Part shown: positions 9,405 through 18,089 of the stretch, piece after piece
How positions within the stretch are numbered: the stretch's first letter is position 1
How the letters are laid out: every line of letters starts with the position of its first letter
DNA from: Bacteroidota bacterium
GTDB lineage: Bacteria; Bacteroidota; Ignavibacteria; Kryptoniales; JAKASW01
Reading direction: 5' to 3'
Length of the DNA: 64,000 bases
NCBI GenBank assembly: GCA_021789975.1
Contig: JAJYIT010000016.1
Location: 25,296-89,295 of the forward strand
Made by a program: the position numbers and the translations under genes
Notes under the pieces: generated by a model
What the model saw: the letters and a program-made list of their open reading frames with translations, nothing else
Databases searched by the model: none
What the model was told of the DNA's origin: nothing

Positions 9405-10286
9405 TTACCAGCTTTCAAGCTGTTTGCCATAAAGCAAAAGTTTGCCGGTTATATGCTGTGTGCTGTCCTGTATTGTCCCATCCGGGCCTATCATCGGAGA
9501 GTGACAAAGGAAGCAGGTCTGCAGAGTCTGTCCCTGGTGGATCGGCGTGTTAGGTGGAATTCCGTGACACGTTCCGCAGGCTGCCTGGCTCGAACCTCCG
9601 TTCCATGCAGGTGAGTAATTGTTTCCACCTGTAAAATCTCCGTGACAATAAGTGTTGGAACATTTTAGAGTTTGAGGATCGAACACGGGGGTGGGCTGCA
9701 CCGTGACCTGTGTGCTGTCGTAGAAGCGACTTCCCGGCGTATTAGTCGGCGTAAGTGCGATGGAAGAGAATTCGACAGTTGCAGTCCCGGTCCCGGCAGG
9801 GTGTATTCCTGGTCCCGCCGCCTGCGGCACAATGTGACACGTCGTGCAACTCACCGGGATCGAAAGGCTGCTGCCGGCAAGGTGTATCTGATGGGCGCCG
9901 ACTCCTGGAGCAGAAGTAGCCGTGTCGCCCGAAAGATCCGCGGGCGGAGCCGGGTTCAGTGAGCTGCCGTGGCAAGTGTTGCAGGACAGCGGCCCTTCGG
10001 GTCCATTGTGACACGAATAGCAGGAGGTCCCCGTAGTGCCGCCCTTCAGGTCCTCGCCGTGACATGTCATGCACGAGGAGAGATCCCATCTGTTTTGTCT
10101 CAGGTAAATACCGTGAAAATTGGGCGAGCTGACCTCTGCCCATCCCGTAGGGTGAAATCCTACCTGATATGTCGTAGGTGCCAGTACGTTATTCTGTAGC
10201 TTGCTGCAAGAGCTAAATGCCAAGCCTATGGTAATGATTGCACCGATAGCTGAGAGTTTATAGCCGATAAATGATATCCTTTTCAT
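9405..10286 (-). CDS. seven-heme c-type cytochrome lipoprotein
   Basis: The start is the ATG at 10286, six bases after a GGGGAG ribosome site; upstream ATGs in the frame overlap the previous gene. A signal peptide with a lipobox (LAFSSC) predicts lipid anchoring. Seven heme motifs are visible: CMTCH, CYSCH, CNTCH, CTTCH, the unusual CX4CH motif CSNTYCH (bases 9642-9662), CGTCH and CFLCH. The mix of CX4CH and CXXCH in a lipoprotein resembles the Geobacter-type outer-surface cytochrome families. It is the last gene of the cluster, directly after the 14-heme cytochrome and the outer-membrane barrel. Inference: outer-membrane-associated, possibly the outward-facing terminal reductase of the conduit. 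Confidence 0.88.
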   Translation of the reverse strand: MKRISFIGYKLSAIGAIITIGLAFSSCSKLQNNVLAPTTYQVGFHPTGWAEVSSPNFHGIYLRQNRWDLSSCMTCHGEDLKGGTTGTSCYSCHNGPEGPLSCNTCHGSSLNPAPPADLSGDTATSAPGVGAHQIHLAGSSLSIPVSCTTCHIVPQAAGPGIHPAGTGTATVEFSSIALTPTNTPGSRFYDSTQVTVQPTPVFDPQTLKCSNTYCHGDFTGGNNYSPAWNGGSSQAACGTCHGIPPNTPIHQGQTLQTCFLCHSPMIGPDGTIQDSTQHITGKLLLYGKQLESW

Positions 10287-10288
10287 GT

Positions 10289-11572
10289 TCATCTCCCCGG
10301 ATTGCTGCCATGGCAATATCCACAGAACCCAACTCCCGGTTTACCTCCCGGGTGAGCGTTGGGATCGGTGTGACAAGTGTAGCATACAGCACCTGGATCA
10401 GTGTGCCAGCTTCCATCAACATCGTGCATAAAGAACGGCGGGTGAGTCCTCGGATCATCGCCCTTTATACCGTCTGGGTCTGTATGGCAGGTAATGCAAA
10501 CCGGATCGGCGCCCTGTACGTCGTGGCAGCTTGCGCAACTCTCGATGTCTCTCCTCGCATATTGGGCATGTCTTCCGCCGCCGCTGCCTACACCTGAGGT
10601 CACGAAATCGCCGCCTAAGTGCCAGATCGGCTCGATCCTTGCTCCGTTAGCCTCAGAATTATGACATTGAACGCAGAAGGTCCTTTCATCGTGGCAGGTA
10701 TAGCAATCGCTCTCTCTTCCCACTGCTGCGACACTGTGTGTGAATCTCCATCCTTCGGGATGGACCCGCTGAATGGTAGTCGTCTTGTGGGTAGTAATCG
10801 GGGCAAGAGAAGGAGTCGATGGGACATAAAGTTGACCAGGAGTCAGATCGTTTGCAAGATTTGAAGCGTCGTGGCATTCCTGGCAGGATGCTGTTGTGTG
10901 GCATGACTTGCAGCCGTTTTGCGTACCCAACATGTTTGCGAACTTTCCATGTCGTTTGAGGAAATCAGGTTCTTTATGTGACATCGGGACGAGATCAGTA
11001 AGGTCTCTGTGGCAGGCATCGCAGCCAGCCGGAGACGAGACGATGATAGTATCTGCCTTGGCGTCAACCGTGTCCGACTTCGCGATGGTGAAATTTGTTT
11101 CGACCTTCCCGTGGCACACTGTGCATTGTTCCATCTTAGGTAACCCGCCATTGGGTGCCTTTTCAGCATAGGTGACACTGTCAACTCCCTGATGGCAAGT
11201 CTCGCATGCCAGCTTCAAAGTGCCCGCGTGACGTTTGTGAGAGAAGAAAACCGGGCTGGGTGTTTGAACAAGATCTCTGTAAGTCGTCGAGTCTGCACTG
11301 GTGTGGCAGAAAGTGCACTTGGTCGAAGACTGGTCGTGGCACGTATAGCATGTCTGCATCGTCGGCATCAGGTTGTCGGTAATCTTCGTGCTGGAAGTGA
11401 CGGTGGTGTGGCAGTCTGTGCATGCCGCGCCGACATCGTTAATATGTTTTGTGTGTGAGAACTTTATGATGTCCTCATTGGTGAACTTAGCGTGACCTTT
11501 TTGCGCAAATACGTTTGAAACCGAAAGAAGCGCGAGCAGGCCGGCGGTTCCGAATAATCTCAACTTTTTCAT
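10289..11572 (-). CDS. 14-heme c-type cytochrome, exported
   Basis: 427 residues with a clear Sec signal peptide (MKKLRLFGTAGLLALL, cleavage near VFA). I count 14 CXXCH motifs from CTDCH to CGYCH, with many additional His residues for bis-His ligation (for example FSHTKH, FSHKRH). No membrane anchor follows the signal, so it should be periplasmic or plugged into the neighbouring barrel. It starts 11 bases after the beta-barrel gene and ends 2 bases before the seven-heme lipoprotein start. That barrel / periplasmic multiheme / lipoprotein trio is the composition of a porin-cytochrome electron conduit. No close named homologue is recognised. Confidence 0.88.
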   Translation of the reverse strand: MKKLRLFGTAGLLALLSVSNVFAQKGHAKFTNEDIIKFSHTKHINDVGAACTDCHTTVTSSTKITDNLMPTMQTCYTCHDQSSTKCTFCHTSADSTTYRDLVQTPSPVFFSHKRHAGTLKLACETCHQGVDSVTYAEKAPNGGLPKMEQCTVCHGKVETNFTIAKSDTVDAKADTIIVSSPAGCDACHRDLTDLVPMSHKEPDFLKRHGKFANMLGTQNGCKSCHTTASCQECHDASNLANDLTPGQLYVPSTPSLAPITTHKTTTIQRVHPEGWRFTHSVAAVGRESDCYTCHDERTFCVQCHNSEANGARIEPIWHLGGDFVTSGVGSGGGRHAQYARRDIESCASCHDVQGADPVCITCHTDPDGIKGDDPRTHPPFFMHDVDGSWHTDPGAVCYTCHTDPNAHPGGKPGVGFCGYCHGSNPGR

Positions 11573-11583
11573 CCGCGCCTCCG

Positions 11584-12981
11584 TCAGTTTGAACCGAAAT
11601 TATTGAAGAAATAATAGTTAACCAGCAAGTACGCTCTAAAATCATTCTTGTAGACAGGATTCTGATAATACTGTCCCTGCAAATTGATGGAAAGAAGATT
11701 TATCGGACGGTAGGTTACACCAAGCGAGCCGCTGTACAAGTTGCTGGCAGGGAGAGATGTCTCCTGAAGTAGTTTGTAGTTTGTTGCAGAGAGAGACGCC
11801 AAAAGAATTAGTCTCTGACTGAGAAGAGGGTACATGAACTGTGCATTCACTCCATTAAGATTTCCCGCGAAACCGTCGTTGTGTGAAAAATTTAGCGAGA
11901 ACAGGTAGATGTTCGCTCCTATTGAAAATTGTGTCGAATTGTCGCCGGTGTAATAAACTTTGCTTAGAGTTCCAAAGACATTGATACGGCGATTGAAAAG
12001 GTAATTCAAGCTGACGTCATACTCGTCGGTTCCACTGTGGTCGAACACTGAGAAGATGGAGTTGAAGGGAAGCCGTTCTTCCCTGCGGTAGTACTCGACA
12101 TTTGCCGCGAGAGAAGTTATGGGAGAATACCTGAAAGAAAGTTCGGTGCGGTCGAAGCTCGCGAAGTTGAGGTCGTAATCGACTCTCGCGTAGCCCGACA
12201 CTCTGTCATTGTAATAGAGCACATTTCCGGATACGTACTGTGTGGCTTCTGCGGTGGGGTCTATGTAGACGCTGTCGCCGAAGCCGGGAGTAGTGTGGAC
12301 GTCGGTCAGCCTGTATGTATAATAGCCGGGTGGCTTAAAAAGCTTGTTGACATAGGCGCCGCCTATTTTGAAATTGTCGATCGGCGAATAATAAGCTTCG
12401 CCTCCGTAAAGGGAATTCCCTTTGACATCGGAGCTCATTTCAAATCGCTCATCGACCGGGGGCAGGGCGCCGCCGAAAGCAAGCACGGTAACCTTGCCAT
12501 CGAGAAGACCCGCTTTTGCACTCAGACCATCGAACGATGAGACTCCAACCTCACTGAATATAGGTTGTCGACCCAATCTTAGATCGAGGACCTTTCCGAT
12601 GTTGCGAGCTTCAAAATAGAGATTACCTGCGCGAAGTAGCGGATCGCTCGGAAGCTTGGTGACAAAATCGTTTGTTGCCAGGATATATGTGTGGAGCTGG
12701 TAATCTCCGGATCCGAAATTCAGCTGCATGGCTTCGTAGCCCAGCAGGTTCATCTTCGATGCCCCGGTAGTGTCGTACTGCTGGTAACTGTAGAAACTTG
12801 TCATGAACCTGCCGCTAAGAGACTGCGCGCGGGATTCACCGAAGAGAGCCAGATATAGTCCCACGCAGAGAATCGCAAGCGGGATAGTTTTTGCCTTCGC
12901 GCCGATTTTCCGCTTCACTTTGCGCGGCACAGTCGACTTTGTGGCCATGGGATTTGTGCCATATGACCCGATTGACTTCAT
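11584..12981 (-). CDS. outer-membrane beta-barrel, probable conduit porin
   Basis: A 465-residue protein with a long basic N-terminus, a hydrophobic signal segment (TIPLAILCVGLYLALFG) cut near SRAQ, then alternating amphipathic strands to the C-terminal LLVNYYFFNNFGSN. It has no cysteine heme motif and no plug domain. The pattern suggests a porin of about 16-18 strands. Being set tightly between cytochrome genes, it is a good candidate for the sheath through which the 14-heme cytochrome passes electrons across the outer membrane, the role of MtrB/OmbB in other conduits. It is not recognisably MtrB-like in sequence, since no N-terminal CXXC motif is seen. The start at 12981 follows GGAGG with a long 12-base spacer; an ATG at 12948 is an alternative. 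Confidence 0.75.
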   Translation of the reverse strand: MKSIGSYGTNPMATKSTVPRKVKRKIGAKAKTIPLAILCVGLYLALFGESRAQSLSGRFMTSFYSYQQYDTTGASKMNLLGYEAMQLNFGSGDYQLHTYILATNDFVTKLPSDPLLRAGNLYFEARNIGKVLDLRLGRQPIFSEVGVSSFDGLSAKAGLLDGKVTVLAFGGALPPVDERFEMSSDVKGNSLYGGEAYYSPIDNFKIGGAYVNKLFKPPGYYTYRLTDVHTTPGFGDSVYIDPTAEATQYVSGNVLYYNDRVSGYARVDYDLNFASFDRTELSFRYSPITSLAANVEYYRREERLPFNSIFSVFDHSGTDEYDVSLNYLFNRRINVFGTLSKVYYTGDNSTQFSIGANIYLFSLNFSHNDGFAGNLNGVNAQFMYPLLSQRLILLASLSATNYKLLQETSLPASNLYSGSLGVTYRPINLLSINLQGQYYQNPVYKNDFRAYLLVNYYFFNNFGSN

Positions 12982-13099
12982 AATTAAAACGAGCCTCCAG
13001 TTGCTCCTATTGGTCCTTTTCTGCGTACCAAGATGATTCCATTCCGTTCACCCGCCTTCATTCTTGATAACAGGTAAATAAGAAGACGAGGAAGAGGGT

Positions 13100-13138
13100 C
13101 TCCACCGCAGTTTCGGTCGGCCGGCAACTGCGGTGGAG
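13100..13138 (-). terminator. 13-bp perfect stem-loop between cytochrome genes
   Basis: CTCCACCGCAGTT at 13100-13112 and its exact reverse complement at 13126-13138 flank a 13-base loop. It lies 14 bases past the stop of the c554-like gene. There is no clear U-run on the minus strand, so it could be a weak terminator, an attenuator or an mRNA-stabilising element that separates expression of the first eight genes from the barrel-cytochrome trio. Confidence 0.6.
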
Positions 13139-13152
13139 TAATTAAAGGTCAA

Positions 13153-13704
13153 TTATTGCTTTGGAACAGGGTGAGCTATCTGTGACCACATGCTCTTGAA
13201 ATCGAACGACTTGAATGTGGGGCTCTTTTTGTTGTGGCACCTTTCGCAGAGCTGTTCCGCGGATCCGTCGCTGACGGAGACAAGGACGAGTCCGTTTGCG
13301 ACTGCCTCTTTCTCATTCTTCATTATGTTCATCTTCATGTAGTCGCTGCCCGGTCCGTGACAAGCTTCGCACTGGACGCCATCCTGTTTGTTGAATCTCG
13401 GTCCGATGAGAGAAGCTTCCACGCCATAAGCGGTCTGGTGGCATTGCAGACATTCCGGGGCCTGATCGGGACTTCCTTTGATCCCTTTCTCCTTCGCAAT
13501 CTTCAAAGCCTCCGGGCTGGTCAGGACTTTCATTGCCTGCGAGTGTTTGCTTGCCTGCCACTTCTGAAATTGTTCACCGCTCTTCGGAGTCCTGTGGCAC
13601 ATGGCACAGACCTCTGCGCCAACGTACTTGTGACTCGGTGCGGCGGCCATCGAAACTGCAGTCATCATAAACACTGCCATGATGACTAATGCTGCATTCT
13701 TCAT
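13153..13704 (-). CDS. tetraheme cytochrome c554-like protein
   Basis: 183 residues from the ATG at 13704, which follows an ideal GGAGGT ribosome site by six bases; an upstream in-frame ATG at 13728 is less likely. It has a Sec signal (MKNAALVIMAVFMMTAVSMAAA) and four heme motifs: CAMCH, CLQCH, CEACH and CERCH. The YVGAEVCAMCHRTPKSGEQFQKWQ segment, with KHSQAMKVL, is typical of the cytochrome c554/c-prime family (in PF13435). Likely a soluble periplasmic electron shuttle between the membrane complexes and the outer-membrane conduit encoded on either side of it. Confidence 0.88.
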   Translation of the reverse strand: MKNAALVIMAVFMMTAVSMAAAPSHKYVGAEVCAMCHRTPKSGEQFQKWQASKHSQAMKVLTSPEALKIAKEKGIKGSPDQAPECLQCHQTAYGVEASLIGPRFNKQDGVQCEACHGPGSDYMKMNIMKNEKEAVANGLVLVSVSDGSAEQLCERCHNKKSPTFKSFDFKSMWSQIAHPVPKQ

Positions 13705-13773
13705 TTGATTACCTCCGTTTGATTTCATAAGTATAGTTTTTATTTATGGTTCATTTGCTACTTCTGGTATCAC

Positions 13774-14142
13774 TCAGTTCTTCCTGGCACACGCGTCGCA
13801 GTAAGTGCGAGTGGGGGTCTTCTCTAATTGTTCCAGTCCTATGAAATTCGAACAGCTCTCGCAGAAGCCGAACGTATCGTTTCTTAACCTGCCGAGAGCG
13901 AGCTCCAATTCTTTTAGCTCAGTCTCGTGTTTCCGTGCCATTTCACACCTGTAATCGGGTTCAGCTTCGCATCGTTTGAATTTCAGGTCACACGTGCTGC
14001 AGATGTACCTCTCGCCGCTTTCGAGGTCGACGACTTCATCCGGTCGATCGTGCATAACCTCAAGTAGAGAGTTTAGCTTTCTTTGCAGAACAGACTCAAG
14101 TCGTGCCTTTAACTGGCTATTGATCTCGGCTTTCCTTTTCAT
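13774..14142 (-). CDS. DksA/TraR-type zinc-finger protein (second copy)
   Basis: 122 residues from the ATG at 14142, which follows AGGAGG; the longer frame from 14184 overlaps the upstream cytochrome gene and lacks a ribosome site. The C-terminus has the DksA-type zinc finger CESC ... CDAC with the family sequence TFGFCESC and RTYCDACARK. A second cysteine pair, CSTCDLKFKRC, lies in the middle. An N-terminal helical part precedes it. DksA relatives act at the RNA polymerase secondary channel. Location inside a cytochrome operon, between an 18-heme and a 4-heme gene, is unusual and suggests a dedicated transcriptional or redox-sensing role, which is inference. Confidence 0.8.
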   Translation of the reverse strand: MKRKAEINSQLKARLESVLQRKLNSLLEVMHDRPDEVVDLESGERYICSTCDLKFKRCEAEPDYRCEMARKHETELKELELALGRLRNDTFGFCESCSNFIGLEQLEKTPTRTYCDACARKN

Positions 14143-14185
14143 GTCGTATCCTCCTGATAAAGCTGATGGCTTTTCCATTATCATC

Positions 14186-16174
14186 CTAAGGCATGCTTCT
14201 CTGAGACATTTGCGTGGTGGTGCTATCGGGGTTGACCCTGAGACCCGCTATAAAGGCAAAGATCCTTCGCGCCAGACTCTGCGAATATGGGAAGTTGTGG
14301 GCGCCCATCGACCCTTCCTCTTGGAATTTTCCTAAATCTGTCTCAATGGATTTGAGCGAGTCTAGCCCTCCTTCTGAATGCGTTGCTTCATAATATGCAA
14401 CCATTTGGGGAAAAATTCGATTCCACCGAGCAATCACGCTTTCAATTCTCGCCTTTTGATCACTGAATTTCTTCACTGCCGGACCACTATGACAGTTGGA
14501 GCATGCCTGTGCAGCAGGTATCGTCGGATAATTTCCTTCCGCTAGGTGACAGTCCGAGCAGGCAATACCGGATGCCGACATTGAGTCAGGCGAGGCGGCA
14601 AGAACCTTCCCGTTGTAAAAGTTAGCCTGTAAGCTGTGGCAGGTTTCGCACTTCTGATTCTTGCTCCGATGATGACAATTTGTGCAGGAGCTGGCGGCGC
14701 TTGTCAACTTGCCGTGGATCGATGAAGATGGCCCGACATTCAGGTGACAGTCCACGCAGGTCCTTGCAAACAGGTGGGGACCGTGAGGAAAAGTCTCACC
14801 GTTTACATTGACGCTGACGTTCTCTATTCCGAAATGACACCTCAGACACTCAGAATTTCTCTCGTAGAGAGACTCGACCCCGGGATTCTTGTGAGCTACT
14901 TTCAGCTCTTTCTCAGATTCATCCAGAACTAAATTCACATATCGGTTGTTGTGGACCCCGAAGCTTCCATCCCTGATGACAAGCTGCAGGTTTTTGTCCT
15001 GTGGAGGCTCTTTTCCTGTAAACAAATACTCTTTTGATCGCGCAAGTTCGATATTGATGATCCGCGTCTTTACATTTTCCTGCCACATTTTCACCAGCGC
15101 GTCGTACTTCCTATCATGGCACGAGATGCAGGTCGAGAAGGGTGGGACTTCTCCGGTCCGCATTGATCCTGACAGAATCCCGCCAACTCCGGCAACGCCA
15201 TTTCCTCCAGGCATCGAGCTATGGCATCCTTCGCATGTCACATCTGACAGGAACATCGGATCCGGGATCACGGGGACATCTATTCCGCCGGACCCCGAAA
15301 AGACCATCTCCTGAACACTATGATGGTTCCCGTGACATTGCTGGCAATCGGGAGAGAAGACATCATACATCTGAATCTTCCCATGTTTGATCTCTCCATG
15401 ACACTTGAAACACTTGATGTCATTCCTGCCGACATGCTCGTCGTGGATGGTTTTCATGTCTGGAAAAGTATCTGCAACGCTTACATGGCACTCCAAACAT
15501 TTGTCTCTTGTAACACTTGCTGTGCCTGATGTGACGTGCAAATGACATGTCTGACAACTCACTCCACTCTTCAGGTACTTGGAATGATTGAAAGGCGTGT
15601 CCCACACATAGATATCGTTCTTCGGCGGACCATGGCACGTGTTGCATCCGCCGATCGGTCCCCCTCGCATGTCGGCACCTGCAAAGTGGCACAGGATACA
15701 GATTTTGGTCGAAACTCCACCGTGTTTGCCCTGCACTAATTCTGAATGGCAAGTCTGACACTTGAAAGAGAAATTGACATTGGTCTTGGATAGGTGGACC
15801 TTGTGGCTGAAGGAGATCCTGCCATTGTCGAATTTGATCGTCTTGTAGAAGTCTCGCGTTTTGTGGCATTGAAGACAAGCGCCATCGTTTATCTTGGACG
15901 TGATTTCTGGAGAGTAGGCGCCGATGTAGTAACGGAAAATTTCAGATGCTAGTCTCAATTTCCCCTGCAGGTAGTTCCCGACGCCGGGTGCGTAATGACA
16001 TTTCCCACACGGCACCTGGTTGTGCGATGATGTCAGCCAATTGTTGTAGTACTGCTCCATGTAGTGACATGAAGCGCAGAACTTCGGATCGTCGGAAGCT
16101 CTCAAAAAGAGGACGAAGCCGTATACGATGAGGAGAGGCAGGGCGATGGCTATCGCACGCCTGAACTTTTTCAT
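14186..16174 (-). CDS. 18-heme c-type cytochrome with NapC/NirT-like N-terminus
   Basis: 662 residues. The N-terminus is a single membrane anchor (RRAIAIALPLLIVYGFVLFL) followed at once by CASCHYMEQYY and VPCGKCHYAPG, the pattern of NapC/NirT quinol-linked cytochromes. I count 18 CXXCH motifs in total, ending with CSNCH near residue 565. About 65 heme-free residues follow. The start overlaps the stop of the upstream cytochrome b gene by four bases (ATGA), so the two are translationally coupled and probably form one inner-membrane quinol-oxidising complex. The number of hemes is far above the 4-5 of ordinary NapC proteins. Its long periplasmic part could act as a wire towards the outer membrane. 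Confidence 0.88.
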   Translation of the reverse strand: MKKFRRAIAIALPLLIVYGFVLFLRASDDPKFCASCHYMEQYYNNWLTSSHNQVPCGKCHYAPGVGNYLQGKLRLASEIFRYYIGAYSPEITSKINDGACLQCHKTRDFYKTIKFDNGRISFSHKVHLSKTNVNFSFKCQTCHSELVQGKHGGVSTKICILCHFAGADMRGGPIGGCNTCHGPPKNDIYVWDTPFNHSKYLKSGVSCQTCHLHVTSGTASVTRDKCLECHVSVADTFPDMKTIHDEHVGRNDIKCFKCHGEIKHGKIQMYDVFSPDCQQCHGNHHSVQEMVFSGSGGIDVPVIPDPMFLSDVTCEGCHSSMPGGNGVAGVGGILSGSMRTGEVPPFSTCISCHDRKYDALVKMWQENVKTRIINIELARSKEYLFTGKEPPQDKNLQLVIRDGSFGVHNNRYVNLVLDESEKELKVAHKNPGVESLYERNSECLRCHFGIENVSVNVNGETFPHGPHLFARTCVDCHLNVGPSSSIHGKLTSAASSCTNCHHRSKNQKCETCHSLQANFYNGKVLAASPDSMSASGIACSDCHLAEGNYPTIPAAQACSNCHSGPAVKKFSDQKARIESVIARWNRIFPQMVAYYEATHSEGGLDSLKSIETDLGKFQEEGSMGAHNFPYSQSLARRIFAFIAGLRVNPDSTTTQMSQRSMP

Positions 16175-17073
16175 CTTGGCACGTCCTTCTTTCGTTGCGC
16201 CTCGGTTTTAGTGATCATCTGCTCATATTCGAGCGGGTGATCCTTGATCATCTTCTCCTTTGAAATGTTCCCGGTGAATATTGTCGGGTTAAAAGGGAAG
16301 ACCTCGGGATTGAAATGTACGTTGTACCAGTGCCACACTACGATTGCGAGGGTCGCAAGCATCGCCTCATCGGAGTGGACCTCCGTAGCAATGTCGAACA
16401 TGAACTTCGGGACGATGCCCAGGAAGAAGTTGTTGAACCAGAGGAGCAAACCCGATAGGATCATGATGACCATGCCCCAGTAAACCGCCCAGTAATCGAA
16501 CTTCTCAACGTATGAGAATCTGCCGTACCTCGGCTTCTGTTTCGAGAGTCCAAGCAGGTACTTGATGTTCTGCACGAAATCTTTCAAGTCTTTCGGAGTC
16601 GGCAGCAGCTGCTTGAAATCGTTTCTTCCCGTCCTGGTGGCGGTGATGAACAGCACGTGCCAGACGGAGACGATGATCAGAAGTGTCGCTCCAACTCTGT
16701 GGATGACTCTGGAGACCGCTATTCCCCCCGTCATCTCGAAAAATATTTTTGCCACCAGTGTATCATGGAACTTTATCGGAAGTCCGGTGATAATCAGAAT
16801 TAACACCCCGACGGCGAGCGTCAAATGCTGGAGTCTGAAATTTAGTCCGAACCGGAGGAAATACTCTCTCCTGGACTTCTCTTCTTTCCGAACTCTTTCT
16901 TCCTCCTGCCTACGTTTGTCTTCAACATGCTGCCGGATCCTCTCGACGAGCTCGCCTTTGAGCACAGCTCTGAATTTCTCGTCGAGTTCGACCTTCTCTT
17001 CTTTCAAGAGTTCACCGATCATTTTGTCGGCGGCGTAGTCTAACCTTGCGTCGGCTTTATTCATGCCTTGCAT
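16171..17073 (-). CDS. di-heme cytochrome b membrane subunit with N-terminal coiled coil
   Basis: 300 residues. The first 70 are charged and helical (EDKRRQEEERVRKEEKSRRE), probably a cytoplasmic coiled coil. Four membrane segments follow, of the FdnI/cytochrome b561 type. Candidate heme-b histidines sit in LQHLTLAVG, VIHRVGATLL, SVWHVLF and VVWHWYNVHFNP. A conserved loop (RYGRFSYVEKFDYWAVYWG) is shared with the two other cytochrome b modules in this cluster. It overlaps the 9-heme gene upstream by 17 bases (8 bases if the ATG at 17064 is used) and the 18-heme gene downstream by 4. Likely role: oxidises quinol and passes electrons to the 18-heme partner. Confidence 0.88.
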   Translation of the reverse strand: MQGMNKADARLDYAADKMIGELLKEEKVELDEKFRAVLKGELVERIRQHVEDKRRQEEERVRKEEKSRREYFLRFGLNFRLQHLTLAVGVLILIITGLPIKFHDTLVAKIFFEMTGGIAVSRVIHRVGATLLIIVSVWHVLFITATRTGRNDFKQLLPTPKDLKDFVQNIKYLLGLSKQKPRYGRFSYVEKFDYWAVYWGMVIMILSGLLLWFNNFFLGIVPKFMFDIATEVHSDEAMLATLAIVVWHWYNVHFNPEVFPFNPTIFTGNISKEKMIKDHPLEYEQMITKTEAQRKKDVPR

Positions 17074-18088
17074 GCTTTCGTCTTATGAATCCTGAAAGAT
17101 CGAGCGCTATGTGTGCAAAAAGGAAAACCAGCACTGCCAATGTGAACCACTTGAAAAAAGTATAGACATAGAACACAATCCCAGCGCTTCTTTCGCTCGG
17201 TATAATGTGGACTTTTCCCTTTGCAACGTTCTTATCTGCGTGCGGGTGGCATTTACCGCATGTTTTCGGAAGATTCTTCGGATTGATAGGAGAATTCGGA
17301 TCACTCGCCGGAAGTATGTCGTGGTGACCATGACACGATGTACAATTCGCCGCTTTGACCATCCCGTTTTCAAGGGCAATTCCGTGGAAACTCTCGCTGT
17401 ATGCTTCCGGTTGTTGAACAGGTACGTCAGCCCTTGCCATCAGCAGGGTGTCGGCGTGGCACTTCGCGCATGTGCGGACGACACCTTCGGCACTCAGCGC
17501 CGACCTCGGGTCGCTCGGCGGAAGTACGTCGTGTTCCTGATGGCAATCAGTACAAACCGCGGCACCGAGCATTCCGTTCTCCAATGCCTTGTAATGAATA
17601 GACTTGCTGTACGATTCGAATTGTTTGATGTGGCAGCGGCCGCAGAGATCCGGGATATTTCTGCGATTCGTCTGTGAAGTCGAGTCGGACGGGCTCTTCA
17701 CGTAATGAGTCGTGTGGCACGTCTCGCAATCCGGGGCATTTGGATTGCCTTCAGCCAACGCCTTTGCATGAATACTATCTTTGTATTTCTCAGGCATCCA
17801 TTTTACAGGAGCACCCACAGTGTTCCCTTCGAAGTGGCACTGGAGACAACTGACTTTCTGGGGTCTGATGAAGTGGGGAATGACTTTGACGTCTGTGTGG
17901 CACTGCACGCACGTGAATTTCCCGTGGATAGACGCTGAGAATTGCTTCGGCGAGACGTAAAGAGATTGGAACTTCCCGTCCTCCATCACGCCGAAATCCT
18001 TTTTCCCGTGGCATAGGAAACAGCGTGTGTTCTGGGGCGACGAGCCGATTTGGAGGAAAGCGAGGAGGATAGTCAATAGCGCCGTCAT
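17057..18088 (-). CDS. nine-heme c-type cytochrome with C-terminal membrane anchor
   Basis: 343 residues from the ATG at 18088, which follows GGAGG at good spacing. It has a short signal (MTALLTILLAFLQIG), nine CXXCH motifs from CFLCH to CGKCH, then one membrane helix (FFKWFTLAVLVFLFAHIAL) and a basic tail. The repeats around each heme (NGMxxAAxCTxCHxxHDxLPxSDPxS) and the opening LYVSPKQFSASIHG closely match the 897-residue fusion protein encoded two genes upstream. Together with the cytochrome b gene just before it (its stop lies 1 base upstream of this start), it reproduces the fusion's layout as two separate chains. Periplasmic face of the inner membrane. Confidence 0.88.
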   Translation of the reverse strand: MTALLTILLAFLQIGSSPQNTRCFLCHGKKDFGVMEDGKFQSLYVSPKQFSASIHGKFTCVQCHTDVKVIPHFIRPQKVSCLQCHFEGNTVGAPVKWMPEKYKDSIHAKALAEGNPNAPDCETCHTTHYVKSPSDSTSQTNRRNIPDLCGRCHIKQFESYSKSIHYKALENGMLGAAVCTDCHQEHDVLPPSDPRSALSAEGVVRTCAKCHADTLLMARADVPVQQPEAYSESFHGIALENGMVKAANCTSCHGHHDILPASDPNSPINPKNLPKTCGKCHPHADKNVAKGKVHIIPSERSAGIVFYVYTFFKWFTLAVLVFLFAHIALDLSGFIRRKHARHE

Positions 18089-18089
18089 A

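Noticed and set aside
17111..17677. A 188-codon plus-strand frame opposite the nine-heme cytochrome
   Set aside because: The many CXXCH motifs on the minus strand define the real gene; the Cys/Arg-rich opposite frame is a by-product.
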